This document shows positions 57,117 to 64,000 of a DNA stretch of 64,000 nt, one piece after another. Under the pieces are notes generated by a model, which ran no database searches, was not told the DNA's origin, and saw only the letters and a program-made list of their open reading frames with translations. A program made the translations under genes and the position numbers. Where the stretch lies: assembly GCF_002761295.1 (NCBI RefSeq), contig NZ_CP017881.1:1673750-1737749 (forward strand), given 5' to 3'. Position 1 is the stretch's first letter, and every line of letters starts with the position of its first letter. Origin of the DNA: Methanohalophilus portucalensis (GTDB lineage: Archaea > Halobacteriota > Methanosarcinia > Methanosarcinales > Methanosarcinaceae).

Positions 57117-57401
57117 TTAAGCAGGATTTTGTTCCGTAGACAGGCGATTTAGATCGACGATTAATTTTTTAGTGTCCACATCCTGCTTGTCTGCGATCTG
57201 GCATATTTCATCATATAACAGAGTAAGTTCCAGTTCGTATTCCGATTCTCCCTTGACTCTGGACCAATAATCCAAAAATATATCCCTCTCAAATTCGACA
57301 AAATTACCATCTATTTTTAAGAAAATTGCCAGTGGATTTGTGTTTACAATTTTCCCAACTTTGCCAGTTTCATTATTCTTATAAAACTCCCCATGTTTCA
57401 T
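57117..57401 (-). CDS. Small hypothetical protein
   Basis: 94 residues. The N-terminal 45 look like a small beta domain (GEFYKNNETGKVGKIVNTN), the rest is helical and acidic (ELELTLLYDEICQIADKQD). No signal peptide, membrane helix or family recognised. Convergent with the GNAT gene. Confidence 0.6.
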   Translation of the reverse strand: MKHGEFYKNNETGKVGKIVNTNPLAIFLKIDGNFVEFERDIFLDYWSRVKGESEYELELTLLYDEICQIADKQDVDTKKLIVDLNRLSTEQNPA

Positions 57402-57557
57402 CTTTGTTCATCTCCAATGCCAACCACATATTTGATTTTCTAATTTATTAAGCATAGCGACAGGTTTTGGATTTTTGGGCTTGTATTTTCAACTAATTCA
57501 AGGATTCCAATAAACTGTATTTTAGCATTTGTGTGAGATGAAAACATGACTTCAAAT

Positions 57558-58745
57558 TCACTCCCACTTCTCCCTCAACCCCACTGACAGCACGAACGCC
57601 GCCGTCACAAGCACTGCCAGTACCAGCAACGAGGCACGTGCACCGTACTGATCCAGCATCACTCCTGCAATCACCGGACCCAGCGCTGCACCGAGCCATC
57701 GAATCATATTGAACGTACTCATCGTGGTACCCAGTATGCTTGAATCGGTACGTACAACCTCGTCCACCAAGATGGTTGAGGTAAGTGTTACAACCGGACT
57801 GAAACACAACCCCACCAGTGCGAAATTCAGGGCGATTGCCAGCGGGTCCACTGGCATCCTGCAGAACAGGATTAAAGCGACCGCTGCCACGAATGTGACT
57901 GCGACCATAGGTTTTTTCCGGCCGATTGTATCGGAGCATTTGCCACAACCTGAAGCACTTATTGAACTGACCGCTGCAAACGGTACGAACAACAAACCGG
58001 TAGTTGACGTAGATATACCCTGGTCCTGGGCGAAGAAGGGCAGCACATAGGTGGCACCGATGGAAGCCATGTTGCAGAACATAGCTATAAAGGTCACATA
58101 TACGATGGTGCGGGTCTTGAATAGATTGAGTGACAGGCTCATAAGTTTCAGGAAATGGGTGCTTTCCCGATATTTCGGAGCAGTCTCTTCCAGCAGGAAA
58201 AAGACAGCACATACAAGAAAAACGATCAATGAAAGTGCCTTGAAGACAACCCGCCATCCGTATTCTCCTCCCAGTGTACCCCCGGCTATATATCCGGAAA
58301 TCGTACCCAACCCCACAGCAATGGCTATAATACCCATTGCCCTTCCCCTCTCCTTTAATTCATAAATGTCACCAATCATCGTGAACGAGGTCGAAAAAAA
58401 GATTGCAGCCCCAATTCCTGAAATAGCACGTGCCCCCAGGAGGCTGAGAAAGGAATAAGCAAAGGAAGTCACAAATAATCCGCTTGAAAAAATGAATATA
58501 CCGCCGATTATCATGGGCTTTCTTCCCAACCTGTCTGACATCATGCCAAAGGGAATCTGGAAAAATGCCATACATATCATGAAAATTCCCGCCACCCAAC
58601 CCAGGTTTGAGCGGGAAATGTTGAGTTCTGCAGCTATGGGGGGCAGCAGGGGAATAAAAGATAAAAGGGCCAGGAAAACACAGAAGGTCCCCAGGAATAA
58701 AAGGGTAAGTTGTCTGGATGGGTGCTTTCCTGATAGAATTTTCAT
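57558..58745 (-). CDS. Major facilitator superfamily transporter (DHA1-like)
   Basis: 395 residues and twelve membrane helices. MFS signature FGMMSDRLGRKPMIIGG follows helix 2, and the second-half equivalent is GKCSDTIGRKKPMVAV. The antiporter motif region GTISGYIAGGTLGG is present in helix 5. Drug/metabolite proton antiporter type; substrate unknown. A long shadow frame at 57493-58257 on the same strand is not coding. Confidence 0.88.
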   Translation of the reverse strand: MKILSGKHPSRQLTLLFLGTFCVFLALLSFIPLLPPIAAELNISRSNLGWVAGIFMICMAFFQIPFGMMSDRLGRKPMIIGGIFIFSSGLFVTSFAYSFLSLLGARAISGIGAAIFFSTSFTMIGDIYELKERGRAMGIIAIAVGLGTISGYIAGGTLGGEYGWRVVFKALSLIVFLVCAVFFLLEETAPKYRESTHFLKLMSLSLNLFKTRTIVYVTFIAMFCNMASIGATYVLPFFAQDQGISTSTTGLLFVPFAAVSSISASGCGKCSDTIGRKKPMVAVTFVAAVALILFCRMPVDPLAIALNFALVGLCFSPVVTLTSTILVDEVVRTDSSILGTTMSTFNMIRWLGAALGPVIAGVMLDQYGARASLLVLAVLVTAAFVLSVGLREKWE

Positions 58746-58792
58746 TTTTTCTCTCGTTATTTACCTGAATCTGGAAGCTAAATAAAAGCACT

Positions 58793-59536
58793 TCATGAAT
58801 GGACCACTGCAGAACTTTTTGTATCAAAAGGATTTGTTCGCATTGCCAGAGAGAAAAGATATGGGTGGTTGTGCTTTAAATACTTCATGTAATTCAGCCA
58901 TTCTATAACAAGCCTGCTATAAGCCCTTTCTATATCAAGAGCCAGATGATCAAAATCCGACTCCGGAAGATCTTCCAGATCCGCGCGGCTAACCAGTTCC
59001 TCCATCAGGTGGAAGACGGCACGCAATAGACCCGTAAAGGATTCATGTTCAAGCAGTGAAGGATTTTCAAGTAAACCTGCCATGAAACTGCGGTGATTTC
59101 TCAGGAAATCACGCAGGAAGACAAGATCCACGTTGCCTATATCCACCGAATATTCATAATTGCGCAGGAATGTAGTAATTTCCTCAAAATCTTCGTCGGT
59201 CCAGTCTTTCCTCACGATTAGCCGATTGCGAACATTTTCAAGACCTGGATCGGCGTCTGAAAAGAAAGCGAGCAATTTAGTTCCCACTTCGCTGAAAAAA
59301 ACACCGATAACCATATTCAATTTTTCAAGCCGCTTGCTTTTCTCCATATCACTAAGCAATTTATGTAATATCATCGTGACAAGCAAAACCTCTATTGGAA
59401 CAAATGCTATATCGCTCACGAGGAATATGAATATGTGGTGTGGGTCGTTAAAAATCAGGTAATGGAAGAAGTAAATAATGGTTGATGCAACCACCAGCGT
59501 TATTCCAAATATTTTGTAACTTTTTGAAATGTCCAT
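58793..59536 (-). CDS. Membrane-anchored hypothetical protein
   Basis: 247 residues. Two N-terminal membrane helices (about 9-28 and 35-60) lead to a soluble cytoplasmic helical domain (FFSEVGTKLLAFFSDAD, DIGNVDLVFLRDFLRNHRS) with a regular helical pattern. The region with LENPSLLEHESFTGLLRAVFHLMEEL suggests a helical bundle. Similar proteins occur in various archaea and bacteria without a known role. Confidence 0.75.
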   Translation of the reverse strand: MDISKSYKIFGITLVVASTIIYFFHYLIFNDPHHIFIFLVSDIAFVPIEVLLVTMILHKLLSDMEKSKRLEKLNMVIGVFFSEVGTKLLAFFSDADPGLENVRNRLIVRKDWTDEDFEEITTFLRNYEYSVDIGNVDLVFLRDFLRNHRSFMAGLLENPSLLEHESFTGLLRAVFHLMEELVSRADLEDLPESDFDHLALDIERAYSRLVIEWLNYMKYLKHNHPYLFSLAMRTNPFDTKSSAVVHS

Positions 59537-59646
59537 GAATTGATATCTCCTGTATAACAGATATTCTTAAGCAATCAAATATGTTTGTTCTTCCTATATA
59601 GGATTTCAAGAAATAAAAACTTATAATTATACTACAAAAAGCAACT

Positions 59647-60432
59647 ATGAACAATTTAATCAAAATAATCCTGATATTTGCCATTTTAATTATAGCAGCC
59701 TCGGTCCTATGGGCCAACCACCAGAACCAGATGTACGAGGATACTTTCCAGAGCGAGTATCAATATGATGTCAGCATAGAAACATTGCAATCACTCCACA
59801 ATGTGACCCTGTATTTACCCCTTCCTTCTGATGGGAATGAATCTTTTCTTTCAGAGGCCCTGAAATCAGAGAACAATCTGAATAAGCCAATCGGATGGAA
59901 CTGTACCATTACAGAAACCAAACACGGAAAAATGCTGCAAATCACAGCACATGAAATTGACCCTGAATTCCATTCAACTCAGGTTCCAATAGAAGAAGGC
60001 CAGAGTGAAGGACCGAACCGTACAATAAACGAATCCACTGAATATTCAGAAGATACGCCTGTTCCCTATCCAGAGGGTTTCAGCATCTACCAGAATGCTG
60101 ATCATGAATTGAACACAAAAAATCCTCTGGAAAACGAAACTACATTCATACCAAAATACAACATAAAAAAAGTTACAAACCAATTCCCCAATGAAGACAA
60201 TGAAAATGTCAAGACGTACCAATACGAAAGCCGTCTTTATGCAAAGTACAACACAACTCCAGAAAACACGGTAGATATTTCCATGAGCTTTATGGGAATG
60301 AACAACTGGTGGATCTATGGCTGGAGCGGCAACCAGTATCATGAACATCTATCCATAACCCTGGAAGGAAGTCAGGACGGCTGGGCACCAATAGAAGGAG
60401 AAATCGTTACTGGTGAGGGGAATTACCGGTGA
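59647..60432 (+). CDS. Secreted or membrane-anchored hypothetical protein
   Basis: 261 residues. An uncleaved or cleaved signal helix at 1-23, then a soluble domain with many Asn-X-Thr/Ser sequons. The stretch NVDISMSFMGMNNWWIYGWSGNQY-type (around 208-230) is aromatic-rich. No cysteine pairs of note and no known family. Convergent with the halocin-like operon that ends at 60509. Confidence 0.65.
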   Translation: MNNLIKIILIFAILIIAASVLWANHQNQMYEDTFQSEYQYDVSIETLQSLHNVTLYLPLPSDGNESFLSEALKSENNLNKPIGWNCTITETKHGKMLQITAHEIDPEFHSTQVPIEEGQSEGPNRTINESTEYSEDTPVPYPEGFSIYQNADHELNTKNPLENETTFIPKYNIKKVTNQFPNEDNENVKTYQYESRLYAKYNTTPENTVDISMSFMGMNNWWIYGWSGNQYHEHLSITLEGSQDGWAPIEGEIVTGEGNYR

Positions 60433-60508
60433 AATTGTAGCAATAACTTATTTACAAAAGAAGGGAGTTGCTTGGGAACTCCTCAATCAGTTAAACTTCA
60501 ATTTTATC

Positions 60509-61489
60509 TCAAATCATCACCCAAAAACCCAACAAAATGAGAGATAAACCACTAATTAATTTCAAATATCTCCTGTGTTCACGAATACGTTTGGATAAAG
60601 TATACCCTCCAACCAATCCTATTCCTAGGAAAGGAGTCAATACCCCAAAACTGAAAGTAAACAATAGGACCAGATTGTTAATTGTTCCTTCTGTTAAAGA
60701 CTTGTTCAGTAAAATTAGAAGCGTAGGTACAGTGCAAGGCACCTTTACCAGAGAAAACAGGACTCCCAGAAAAAACAATCCTCCAATTGTCCCTGCGTGT
60801 TTTCTGGCTGTGTTCTGAAAATATTTGTCAAAGGATATCGGAAGGCGAAAAATTCCCATCAAAAAGAGGCCTATTCCAATAACTATGATTCCTGTAATCA
60901 CAGAAAATAATTCCATGTCTGGAAGTGTCTTCCAGAACACAAGCAATCCTACCCCTATGGCGAGGTAAGATGTCATTAATCCGACACCAAAGACTAGTGC
61001 CCGTTCCATACCGCTACGTGCAGACTTACCGGTACCGGCTGTAAAAGTCAAAAGAAATCCGAGTATGGCCATCAAACAGGGGGATAATCCGGCAAAAAGG
61101 CCAAGCGAATAAGCAAACGGAATATTCAGGTCACTGTTTATGTATTGGTTTTCAGGTTTACTGTCTTCAAGATATTTGTCAATCGATATCCTGAGATTTT
61201 TTTCGGTGATTTCTCCTTTTGGGATTTTAGTTTCATTATTTATGACCACACCCGGAACCTCAATAAAGCCGTATTGGTTCCACCGGTTGAATCCATCAGT
61301 TGTATCAACATTCGTTCTTACAATTTCCACATCATCATATTGTTTTTCAGTTTGATCAATAATGGGATCTGTTATCTCGCAGTCATGGCAACCTGTCTGA
61401 TGGAAATATTCGATGTATATAGGCTGTGCTTGAACAGTTGGAATCAGTAAAAAGAGAAGAAGAAAAAGAACTATGCTTTTTTTCATCAT
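60509..61489 (-). CDS. Thioredoxin-like domain fused to a CcdA-type membrane protein
   Basis: 326 residues. A signal peptide (1-21), an extracellular thioredoxin-like domain (22-110) with CHDC at 34-37 and the cis-Pro EVPGVVI, then six membrane helices of the CcdA/DsbD-transmembrane family. CcdA's two redox Cys are present, Cys138 in SPC and Cys252 in VPC. The protein can carry electrons from the cytoplasm to thiols outside. It is the last gene of the four-gene operon starting with the halocin-like precursor, so it is probably needed for thiol/disulfide handling of that Cys-rich product. Confidence 0.9.
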   Translation of the reverse strand: MMKKSIVLFLLLFLLIPTVQAQPIYIEYFHQTGCHDCEITDPIIDQTEKQYDDVEIVRTNVDTTDGFNRWNQYGFIEVPGVVINNETKIPKGEITEKNLRISIDKYLEDSKPENQYINSDLNIPFAYSLGLFAGLSPCLMAILGFLLTFTAGTGKSARSGMERALVFGVGLMTSYLAIGVGLLVFWKTLPDMELFSVITGIIVIGIGLFLMGIFRLPISFDKYFQNTARKHAGTIGGLFFLGVLFSLVKVPCTVPTLLILLNKSLTEGTINNLVLLFTFSFGVLTPFLGIGLVGGYTLSKRIREHRRYLKLISGLSLILLGFWVMI

Positions 61490-61495
61490 ATTTCC

Positions 61496-62341
61496 TTATT
61501 TCCTTTTGATGTCTATTAGCTCACTAGCAGTATATGATTTTTGAGGGGTAGAACGATGGATATTTTCAATGCCAAGGTCCTTATAAAGTTCTGAAAAATC
61601 AGTCATTGTATTTTTATTGACGTTGTATTCTGACTTTGCCAAAAAACCTCTGTCCAAATCAATCCAGTTTTCTCCTTGTACAACACCATTTGTTTTTAAG
61701 AAAATTGATTCATTTTCAGATTTATACTTGGCATCCAAGATATAATCAGTAGTGGTTTCAATTGCTACACAATCAAATTTTCCCGCCTTAACAGATATTT
61801 CGCTTCGCTCAGAGCATTTGTATGTAGTGTTCCCGGATACAGTATACTCGACTAAATTGTTGTCTATAAATAAACTATCATTTTTGCTAAAATATGAACT
61901 CCAGACATCACCTTCCGCAAACTCTTTTTTGGGATATTCTAATATTGATACCAACTCAAGTTGAATTTCTGGTATTATTAAGTCATTAGATTTTATTTTA
62001 ATGATTTCTCCACTAGGAGTCATATTCATATGGTAAATTTGTTCTTCTGATTTGGTATTAGTCACCGTTTTAGTTAGCACTTTCAAATTTATATGATTGT
62101 TTTCTTCGCTTACCACATAGATATCAGTAGTTTCAGAAACTTTTGTACTTGGTTTTTCGATTGCAGTTAGAACTTCGTAGCTATATTGCTCGCCCTGCTT
62201 AAAGTTATACTTCAACTCATATTTCTCTAAATCGTTTTGTTGGGAAGTTACAAGGCACCCAGCAGTTAGCAAAAATAATGTGATTAATGCTATTAATGTT
62301 ATTGATAATTTAAAATTCATATAAATACTCCAAGATGTCAT
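61496..62341 (-). CDS. Lipoprotein in the halocin-like operon
   Basis: 281 residues from ATG 62341, which overlaps the stop of the upstream gene (ATGA), or 274 from ATG 62320, which has GGAG 7 bases before. A signal ends in a lipobox, LTAGC-LV. The mature domain is beta-rich and resembles small periplasmic-like beta-sandwich lipoproteins; two conserved-looking Cys (TYKCSERSE and KFDCVAIE) may form a disulfide. An immunity or carrier function is possible from context; no family assigned. Confidence 0.8.
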   Translation of the reverse strand: MTSWSIYMNFKLSITLIALITLFLLTAGCLVTSQQNDLEKYELKYNFKQGEQYSYEVLTAIEKPSTKVSETTDIYVVSEENNHINLKVLTKTVTNTKSEEQIYHMNMTPSGEIIKIKSNDLIIPEIQLELVSILEYPKKEFAEGDVWSSYFSKNDSLFIDNNLVEYTVSGNTTYKCSERSEISVKAGKFDCVAIETTTDYILDAKYKSENESIFLKTNGVVQGENWIDLDRGFLAKSEYNVNKNTMTDFSELYKDLGIENIHRSTPQKSYTASELIDIKRK

Positions 62342-62649
62342 TTTAATGTTTTTATATAATCTACTACAGCCAGTAAGAGAAATGTAATACCAAGTATTAG
62401 TGCATAGTAATTACCTGAGGTAACATAAGATCCAATAATAACTGCAGAGATAAATAAAACAACCAAGTATTTACAAACCCCGCCATATTCTGTTTTATAC
62501 ATACCAATGGACGAAAACAATGCAGCAAAACTGAGCAAAATCATATCCACATAATACTTTGAAACAACAAAATATCCGTAGAAAATCCACAATACTATGA
62601 AACAAAAAATGATAAAGGGGATGTATCTCCCCATTTTAGTCATTACCAA
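62338..62649 (-). CDS. Small membrane protein in the halocin-like operon
   Basis: 103 residues with three or four membrane helices and almost no soluble part; the C-terminus is KTLK. ATG 62649 follows GGAGGACTTGGTA. It lies nine bases after the precursor gene and overlaps the lipoprotein gene by 4 bases. Small multi-helix proteins next to peptide-antibiotic precursors are often immunity or secretion proteins; that is inference here. Confidence 0.78.
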   Translation of the reverse strand: MVMTKMGRYIPFIIFCFIVLWIFYGYFVVSKYYVDMILLSFAALFSSIGMYKTEYGGVCKYLVVLFISAVIIGSYVTSGNYYALILGITFLLLAVVDYIKTLK

Positions 62650-62658
62650 GTCCTCCTT

Positions 62659-63279
62659 TCAACAATGAGTTTCTGCCATCTCACAAGCGTCTTCAAAGCC
62701 CTCTGAACAACCACATAAATAGCATGGACACAGTGAATCGTATGCTGCAGCTGCAAGACATGCTACACAAAGTGCTCCCATGGTTAGTACTCCTCCACTA
62801 ACACAGACTGCTGAGCAACCAATTCCATAAATTAATATTCTTGTTAGGCATGTTCCACAATCAGTGACTCCGCGCACTGCCAAACTTTCGCCCGTCTGAT
62901 CATTATATGCATAATTCAACCCATCAATATTCCCGTCAGCATCTTCAAATTTAAATGTTGAAACTTTGGCATCAACAACAGATCCATCTTCTGCAGTTAT
63001 TTCTAGGCTGTATGTTTCAACATCCTTTTGTTCAAATCCTTCTTCTTTTAGTTCTTCTTTAAGGCTAATGATTGCCTTATCTGCAAGAGCTTTATCTAGA
63101 AGTTCATCCCTGTCGTTTCCTTTTAATTCAACAGGTTCTCCCATCATTATATTGTCATCACATGTCTTCTCGCCACATGTTCCGCCAGGCACACATGCCA
63201 TAGCAGGCACTACTGAAAACATACTCACAACCAACATTACCATAAGCAATGCTGCAATTCTAATTCCCTTACTTTTCAT
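62659..63279 (-). CDS. Halocin C8-like cysteine-rich bacteriocin precursor
   Basis: 206 residues. Signal peptide (1-28); a charged, helical propeptide-like middle (30-137); and a C-terminal hydrophobic segment (138-206) with 12 Cys (141,144,155,159,171,174,184,186,189,191,199,206). The pattern CGTC-GCSAVC-CVAC-CPCYLCGC and the ending DAC-x6-C resemble halocin C8, an archaeal antimicrobial whose mature 76-residue peptide has ten Cys and whose pro-region acts as immunity protein. GAGGCGAAG and a TATA box precede the ATG. First gene of a tight four-gene operon. Function is inferred from the Cys pattern. Confidence 0.8.
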   Translation of the reverse strand: MKSKGIRIAALLMVMLVVSMFSVVPAMACVPGGTCGEKTCDDNIMMGEPVELKGNDRDELLDKALADKAIISLKEELKEEGFEQKDVETYSLEITAEDGSVVDAKVSTFKFEDADGNIDGLNYAYNDQTGESLAVRGVTDCGTCLTRILIYGIGCSAVCVSGGVLTMGALCVACLAAAAYDSLCPCYLCGCSEGFEDACEMAETHC

Positions 63280-63284
63280 TTCTT

Positions 63285-63330
63285 CGCCTCTTTGATTTTA
63301 TTCCAGAGACAAAGCTATGTTTATATAGTG
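63285..63330 (-). promoter_or_regulatory. Promoter and Shine-Dalgarno of the halocin-like operon
   Basis: On the minus strand, CACTATATAA (63330-63321) is a TATA box; initiation would be near 63300, giving a leader of about 20 bases with the Shine-Dalgarno AGAGGCGAAG just before the ATG at 63279. Confidence 0.6.
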
Positions 63331-63359
63331 TAAACCACAACCTAACCCTGCCTCCGGGC

Positions 63360-63404
63360 CAATGTGGAGTTCTGTTTGATAACGCGCATTCAAGCTCCAC
63401 ATTG
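63360..63404. repeat. 10-bp perfect inverted repeat upstream of the halocin-like promoter
   Basis: CAATGTGGAG (63360-63369) and CTCCACATTG (63395-63404) are exact complements around a 25-base spacer. They lie 30-75 bases upstream of the TATA box, in a small GC-richer patch in AT-rich DNA. They may be an operator or a hairpin. Confidence 0.65.
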
Positions 63405-63655
63405 CAAAATACTATAATGTAATACCATATATAGTTGAGGATTACACATATTAGCTTTCTTGTTAACAAAAATGTCGTTAATATTTATAATAAAAAATAT
63501 GTATGAGAAGCATACAAAGTAATCATCCTCTAAATTTACAGAAATTCTTTTATATAAACTAAAATATATATAAATTATATTATCAAAAATGAATTAAAGA
63601 TGAAAGACTGAATTATTCCTCCCCATTGATTTTTCATTAATATAACAGATGAATA
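63405..63655. other. AT-rich intergenic DNA
   Basis: No open frame, tRNA or stable structure was found here apart from a small inverted repeat GTATG-AGAAG-CATAC near 63497-63511. It is very AT-rich. Confidence 0.6.
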
Positions 63656-63895
63656 TTAATTACTCCGTTTTTGAGGGTTATCTTTTTGATTCCTATTAAA
63701 CATAATTTTATCCCAAGCTTGACAGTATCCGCTCCTTGATGAAGATATCTTTTCCTCTTTCAACCTAAAATTTCCGCTTTTTTTGCCAGGAAACCCGTTT
63801 GACAATATGGTCTATTTTACGACAATTTCTACGAGTTTATCCTTTTTTGTCTTAAAGACAGTGTTCTAAAATACACTATTTATTTGGTTTCTCAT
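63656..63895 (-). pseudogene. Possible short ORF interrupted only by two amber codons
   Basis: From ATG 63895 to TAA 63658-63656 the frame is open for 79 codons except for TAG at codons 10 (63868-63866) and 28 (63814-63812). The rest (for example FKTKKDKLVEIVVK and GKKSGNFRLKEEKISSSRSG) has a protein-like composition but no family I recognise. It may be a remnant of a mobile gene, a coding sequence with readthrough, or chance in AT-rich DNA. Confidence 0.2.
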
Positions 63896-63917
63896 GTAAT
63901 CGACCGTAAGTGCCAGA

Positions 63918-63998
63918 TTACTGAGTGAACATTATGTAAAGCATGCCACCTATTAAAAAACCAACTGGATAAAAAATAGCTCTGGTGGGTGTTTTGGT
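63918..63998 (-). CDS. C-terminal end of a gene running off the window (partial)
   Basis: The minus frame from 63998 to TAA 63920-63918 encodes 26 residues ending in a hydrophobic helix (AIFYPVGFLIGGMLYIMF) and TQ. It looks like the last membrane segment of a larger protein. Family cannot be decided. Confidence 0.35.
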   Translation of the reverse strand, partial: TKTPTRAIFYPVGFLIGGMLYIMFTQ

Positions 63999-64000
63999 TG

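Noticed and set aside
57493-58257. 254-codon frame on the minus strand
   Set aside because: It overlaps the MFS gene in another frame, is rich in Cys, Arg and Gly, and has no family features.

Overview
The window is chromosomal DNA of a methanogenic archaeon. It carries a HdrA-MvhD/polyferredoxin pair, formylmethanofuran dehydrogenase subunits B and D, a methanogenesis-marker-8 protein, the archaeal GatE amidotransferase subunit, a type III RuBisCO, and S-layer proteins with archaeosortase-type tails. AT-rich promoters with TATA boxes, Shine-Dalgarno sites, S-layer duplicated domains of Methanosarcina type, a c-type haem protein and a likely in-frame amber codon all point to the Methanosarcinaceae. 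A glycine-betaine-binding module and a likely glucosylglycerate phosphatase suggest a halophilic member such as Methanohalophilus or a close relative. The genus is inference; no rRNA is present.

Layout. 1-6.3 kb: an SMR transporter behind a long structured leader, then the minus-strand operon carA-carB-argG. 6.4-9.4 kb: gatE and a secreted beta-propeller protein. 9.4-16.2 kb: two divergent redox clusters, hdrA1-type HdrA-MvhD plus an eight-cluster polyferredoxin on the minus strand, and thioredoxin, FTR-like protein, Fe-S protein, fwdB, fwdD on the plus strand. 16.2-22.3 kb: marker protein 8 with a PaaK/F390-synthetase-like ligase, a UbiA prenyltransferase, an MFS transporter, small membrane and unknown proteins, a YihY family protein. 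22.5-31.7 kb: surface proteins, a NYN-domain protein, thiM-thiE, a rubredoxin-TPP enzyme fusion, a probable small RNA, YggS and a PGF-CTERM protein. 31.7-38.1 kb: one giant surface protein (about 2,090 residues) with beta-helix, FN3, OpuAC and two S-layer domains. 38.3-45.5 kb: tRNA-Val(CAC), a branched-chain-type binding protein, a membrane/phosphoesterase/Lhr helicase operon and RuBisCO. 45.6-52.2 kb: a GH15-like protein and MpgP/GpgP-like phosphatase operon, an AsnB-Dph6 fusion, a tiny acidic protein and pyruvate kinase. 52.2-59.5 kb: HdrD-like protein, cytochrome P460, the YtfJ-DUF2953 pair, an iron-sulfur flavoprotein, a methyltransferase, an amber-interrupted GNAT and an MFS transporter. 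59.6-64 kb: a secreted protein and a tight four-gene operon whose first gene looks like a halocin C8-type precursor and whose last gene is a thioredoxin-CcdA fusion.

The most novel-looking items are (i) the halocin-C8-like operon with its own disulfide-redox membrane protein, (ii) the betaine-binding domain embedded in an S-layer protein, (iii) the GNAT gene with a single in-frame UAG in a window where no other gene I checked ends in UAG, (iv) the rubredoxin-TPP enzyme and AsnB-Dph6 fusions, and (v) two unassigned structured RNA candidates. No CRISPR array, insertion sequence, rRNA or replication origin was recognised.
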